Assembly (NCBI RefSeq): GCF_904849725.1
Contig: NC_058524.1
Span: 348,561,823-348,625,822 of the forward strand
Length of the DNA: 64,000 nucleotides
Reading direction: 5' to 3'
DNA from: Hordeum vulgare subsp. vulgare
Taxonomy: Eukaryota; Streptophyta; Magnoliopsida; Poales; Poaceae
Every line of letters starts with the position of its first letter. The stretch's first letter is position 1. Made by a program: the position numbers and the translations under genes. Of this stretch, positions 60,526 to 64,000 are shown in pieces. The notes beneath the pieces were generated by a model, which saw only the letters and a program-made list of their open reading frames with translations, was not told the DNA's origin and did no database searches.

Positions 60526-63500
60526 ATGGATCCACATATCAGGAACCTCGAAGAGGAAGAACTTCTTGAAGATATAATCAAAGACGGCCCCGACGTTGAA
60601 CCAGCTGAATCTCCGTCGTCATATCTAAACCAGGATGTTGGAATGGAGGTCGAGCGACACGAAGATGAAGCCGATGGGGCAGGAGATAGGTCCAATGACG
60701 GAGAAAGTGATAGCTCCACTGATGGAGAAGCCGGTGAAGAGGAGAAGTCCGGCGAGGTATACATATGAAGTTCGACAATCACTTCTAATATGTGAAAAAT
60801 ATTGGAGATAGCTCTATATTGTATACATATACATTCATTTGACGAATGTTTGTCCCTCTTAGGCCTCCACATCGAGCAAAACTACGAAACGAGGCCCGAC
60901 TAGAAAGTTGGATGCACGGACGCATTACACATTTAAGGTGATATTTCCTACGGGCGAACCCAAGCTTCCTAAGAATGCTGCTGACACATTCAAGAAGCAA
61001 TGCGGAGTTCTCGTTAGGGATCACGTCCCGATCAGCGTTCGGGAGTGGAACAAGCGCAAAGGGGCAGCCGATAGTGACTATGTCGTCGAAAGGTACAAAG
61101 ATAATCTTTGGAATGATCTCATGTCACATTTCAACCTGCCAGAATGTGAGAATGAAGACGCCGCAGACAAACTGAGGGCCAAAGTCAAGCAGTGGACTCT
61201 GAAGAAGATGGCCGAACTGTTCCGTAGCTGGAAGAAGAAGCTATGGAAAAACTATCTGAAGACAAAGAAAGTGCCAGTATTCGAGGGGTATCTAGCCAAG
61301 CAGGCGAATCACTGGAAGGCATTTCAAGAGTACAAGGAGTCAGAAGATGCCAAGGCATTATCAGAAAAGAACAAGATAAATGCCGACAAGAAGAAATATC
61401 ACCACAAGCTGGGGCCAGGGGGCTATGAGACCGCCATCCCAAAGTGGGATAAGAAAGAGCAAGATCTGATAGATAAAGGCATCGTACCTGAACCACTCCG
61501 TGATGAGTGGGAATTGAGAGCAAGAAATTGGTTCCTTACGTATGGTGGGTCGTACGACGAAACAACAGGGGACCTCATCTGCAATGACGAGCTTAGGATA
61601 CCCAGGGAGAATAGGAAAAGGATAGTGAAAGAAATTAAGGAGGGACAAAGAAAGTTCACTGCAGATAGAGATAAAGATTTGCTCACACTGGTTCTCAGCA
61701 ATGACGAACATGGAGGATGAATGCGAGGCTTCGGTCCTTCTTACCCGTGGTGGCTTGGGTTTGCTAGAGACCAAGACACTTATAGAAGCCGAGAGAGAGC
61801 AAAGAAGCGGCAGCAGGATGAGGAGAATGACAAGTTCAACTAGTTGCTTGCCAGGATTAACGAGCAACAGAAGCAGATTGATGAGCTTAGTGGAGTACCG
61901 CGCCTGGAAGATCCTGCACTTGATATTACCGGTGCCCCATCTAAGCGGAAAAGCAGCGTGACTGAATCTGAGGCCCCGCCCGACGATGAACGAAGAATGA
62001 TAGAGGGCGGTCCCGGCTACCCCGTGGATGGAATCAAGGAGTCAACATCATGTGAACTCCATTATAAATTCAAGAACATATCCATGAAGGTGGCCGTCGG
62101 ACAAGCTTTACCTTCTGGCCCTGATGCACGCTGGCATGGCCGTGAGATTCCAGCTGGCTTTGCTAAAGTCGGGGTGGATGAAATCATGACGGGGTTTAAT
62201 GATATGGAGCTCGACATAGCTGGACCCGAAGATGAGAGGACACTCGGAGAAGTACTGGGTGGAGTCATCCTATGGGACAAGAACTACATCAACCTTCCAG
62301 GCTCGGCCCCAAGAACAACACCGCCTCCGAGTCGTCGCAAGTCACCTACACCTCCATTACCTCCAAGCCCTCCACATGACGTCGGCCAGCACAACACGAG
62401 TCCATCTCGATCACCGCCGCCGGACTTGGGTCGTCCGTCTCCGCCGCCGCCCGCACATGATACTAAGCGGAAGCGTGCCAGCAAGAACGCTCCGTCGAAG
62501 ATTTCTAAGCGACGGAGCTCCCCAAAGCGCAAACTATCGCCCCTCCCAAAGGTACCTCATGCTAATCTTCCTATCAGACCTTATGATCGTACCCCTGAGG
62601 AAAACGCCAGGATAGCAAAGGAACAACATGATGCGCAGATGAAAAGGAACGAACCCGAGCCCCGCCCGGAATACACCGAGAAGCAAATAGCATGGGCAAA
62701 AGACTTGATAACCCTTCCATCACAGTATGACTTACACTATAAGCCTGATGACTATACACGCACATTGCAGAAGGAAGTGAAAAAGAGCAGCTCACGTGCA
62801 AGTGTAAGTGGGAGCAAATCAAGTTCAACTACAAGTAAGAAAAAATCAGACGTTCCTCAGCTTGGACAACAGGCCAAACAGTTGATCCCACCCCTCAAGG
62901 TGTTAACCGAGAATGTTCCCCCTCCGGTGCAGGGGCAAGCTTTTGAAAGAGCAAAGGAGTTGGCGGATGAATGTGGTATCTTGGTTGAAGATTTGCTGGC
63001 TTCCCAAGACGACAGGATACCCAAGGCTGTGGTAGCCCCTAAGCCACAGTTTGTCATGGGAGAGCCTTTGGTCAGCAAAGATGATCTCCCAACAAATATG
63101 CGTTACTTGCATAAATGGTACTTAAGTGAATCAAAGAATGGGAGAACGATGATCGTGCTGAGTGTCCCACGGGAGTACTACGGCCGCTCCGAAGAAATAC
63201 ATATCGACTTTGATGAACTCTTCCAGATGTACAATGGCGACGCCCTCGACAAATCGCTTATGAGTTGCTATTGTCTGTAAGTTTTTCAATTCGTTGTCTA
63301 CATATAACTTGTTTAGTTATTTCAATTCATTGTCTATATAACTTGTACTCTATTATGCAGAATGAAGATTCTCGAGTGTAAAAGTAAGATCATCCTAAAT
63401 ATTGGGTTTATTGACCCATATAAAATACATATAGCGACGCTAACTGACAAACCCAAGGAGACGGAGGAAAACCTTCTAAGGTTTCTAATAGATCAAAATT

Positions 63501-63610
63501 TCTGTGACCACATACTGTTTCCATACAACTTCAGGTGAGGGTCTTTACTCTGTTGTGTCCATTCACTTATAAGTGTAATTGATAAGTTACTGACACACAC
63601 ACACACACAC

Positions 63611-63668
<58 letters not shown>

Positions 63669-63954
63669 GTGCAGCTTCCATTGGATTCTGTTGGACATTC
63701 AAATTGATAAGGGAAGAGTTGATGCCTTCGACTCATTATCGAGACCCTTGGAACAGTTCCAAAGCCTGCAGGACATGCTCCAAGGGTAATTTTAATCATT
63801 CTTGCGCTCTATCGGTCTCTTTCGATGATTTTCTGATATATCAATTAATGAAAAACTTAGCAAATCATTATCCTTGTCGGGCAGGGTTTGGAAGCGGTTC
63901 AAGTGCGTGACTCCCGGTATCGAGCCTGAGAAGCTGAGCTTTAGAGCGGCTCAG
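60526..63954 (+). pseudogene. En/Spm-type transposase gene with a Ulp1-like protease end, five exons, two nonsense codons
   Basis: Exons by splice sites and frame: 60526-60756, 60863-63276, 63361-63534, 63675-63785 and 63885-63954, the last running on beyond the window. All junctions keep phase (0, 2, 2, 2, 0). Exon 1 is acidic (EEEELLEDI, then DGESDSSTDGEAGEEE). Exon 2 has a plant En/Spm (Ptta-type) transposase region at about 60930-61720 (YKDNLWNDLMSHF, RSWKKKLWKNYL), a Pro-rich linker (62300-62560), a basic KRKRASK stretch that may be a nuclear signal, and a later conserved part to SLMSCYCL. Exons 3-5 enter a C48/Ulp1 domain: FHWILLDIQIDKGRVDAFDS holds the catalytic His (codon about 942) and the likely Asp. 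The Cys lies outside the window. In-frame stops are TGA 61718-61720 and TAG 61841-61843. Confidence 0.8.
63592..63665. repeat. Compound (CA)n(CATA)n(TA)n microsatellite in intron 3
   Basis: CA units (63592-63612), then five or six CATA units, then about 16 TA units to 63665. It fills the second half of the 140-bp intron 63535-63674 and ends nine bases before exon 4. Confidence 0.95.
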
Positions 63955-64000
63955 GTAAGTAGTAGTATGATATACTTCTATTAATTTTCAATACATTTAT
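63955..64000 (+). other. Start of intron 5 of the transposase gene
   Basis: The donor gtaagtag at 63955 follows RAAQ in phase 0. The window ends inside the intron. Confidence 0.55.

Larger units (their letters stand above)
52991..64000 (+). mobile_element. CACTA (En/Spm) DNA transposon, left end and at least 11 kb
   Basis: It starts CACTAGTGGAAAACGGGCC after TAA (52988-52990, the likely 3-bp target site). Then come subterminal arms built from TTTAGTCCCGG and its complement, an exonuclease gene, two tandem arrays, a second arm block with a promoter, a small unknown gene, and the transposase/Ulp1 gene on the plus strand. The right terminus is outside the window. I see no second CACTA terminus inside, so I treat this as one element; a nested second element starting near 58560-58640 is the alternative. 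Confidence 0.85.

Overview
This window looks like intergenic DNA from a large grass genome, most likely a Triticeae species (wheat, barley, Aegilops or relatives). That is an inference. It rests on a near-complete element whose LTRs I recognise as the BARE-1/WIS/Angela type, a Sabrina-type Gypsy LTR, long-LTR chromoviruses, a CACTA transposon with many TTTAGTCCCGG arms, and Tourist and Stowaway MITEs. I found no convincing intact host gene. Almost everything that can be named is a transposable element, a transposon-borne gene or a captured gene fragment.

Layout. Bases 1-4765: the 5' part of a minus-strand Athila-like Gypsy element (RNase H, RT, protease, gag, tRNA-Asp primer site, 5' LTR) that interrupts a MITE. 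4766-5782: MITE remnants, including a Tourist MITE nested in another MITE. 6638-12908: a complete plus-strand Reina-like chromovirus with a CCGGC target-site duplication (TSD) and a MITE in its right LTR. 12909-17830: anonymous DNA with a Stowaway MITE and a TA/TG microsatellite. 17830-47150: a nested stack. A Copia gag fragment and its LTR (copia-A, minus) are split by a 12.66 kb plus-strand Gypsy element with about 4 kb LTRs (TSD CTAGG). A second Copia fragment (copia-B, minus) is split by a solo Sabrina-like LTR (TSD GTGGC), which is itself split by the 8.94 kb BARE-1/WIS/Angela element (TSD GAGAG). 47150-49420: LTR-like and GC-rich repeats. 49420-52990: two Helitron-like 5' ends, the first carrying a captured Coa1-like gene fragment. 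52991-64000: the left end and about 11 kb of a plus-strand CACTA element that runs off the window.

The CACTA element is the most interesting part. It carries a two-exon gene for a Werner-type 3'-5' exonuclease domain with all catalytic acids present and one nonsense codon. After two tandem arrays (about 337 bp and 164 bp units) comes a second hairpin block with a TATA box, a small protein of unknown function, and a five-exon En/Spm-type transposase gene whose C terminus enters a Ulp1-like protease domain.

Most element ORFs carry one or more in-frame stops, many of them consistent with C-to-T change at methylated cytosines. The TSDs and re-formed reading frames let the insertion order be read directly: copia-B, then the solo LTR, then BARE-1/WIS/Angela; and copia-A, then the long-LTR Gypsy element. 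Family names come from memory of conserved termini and motifs; no database search was run.
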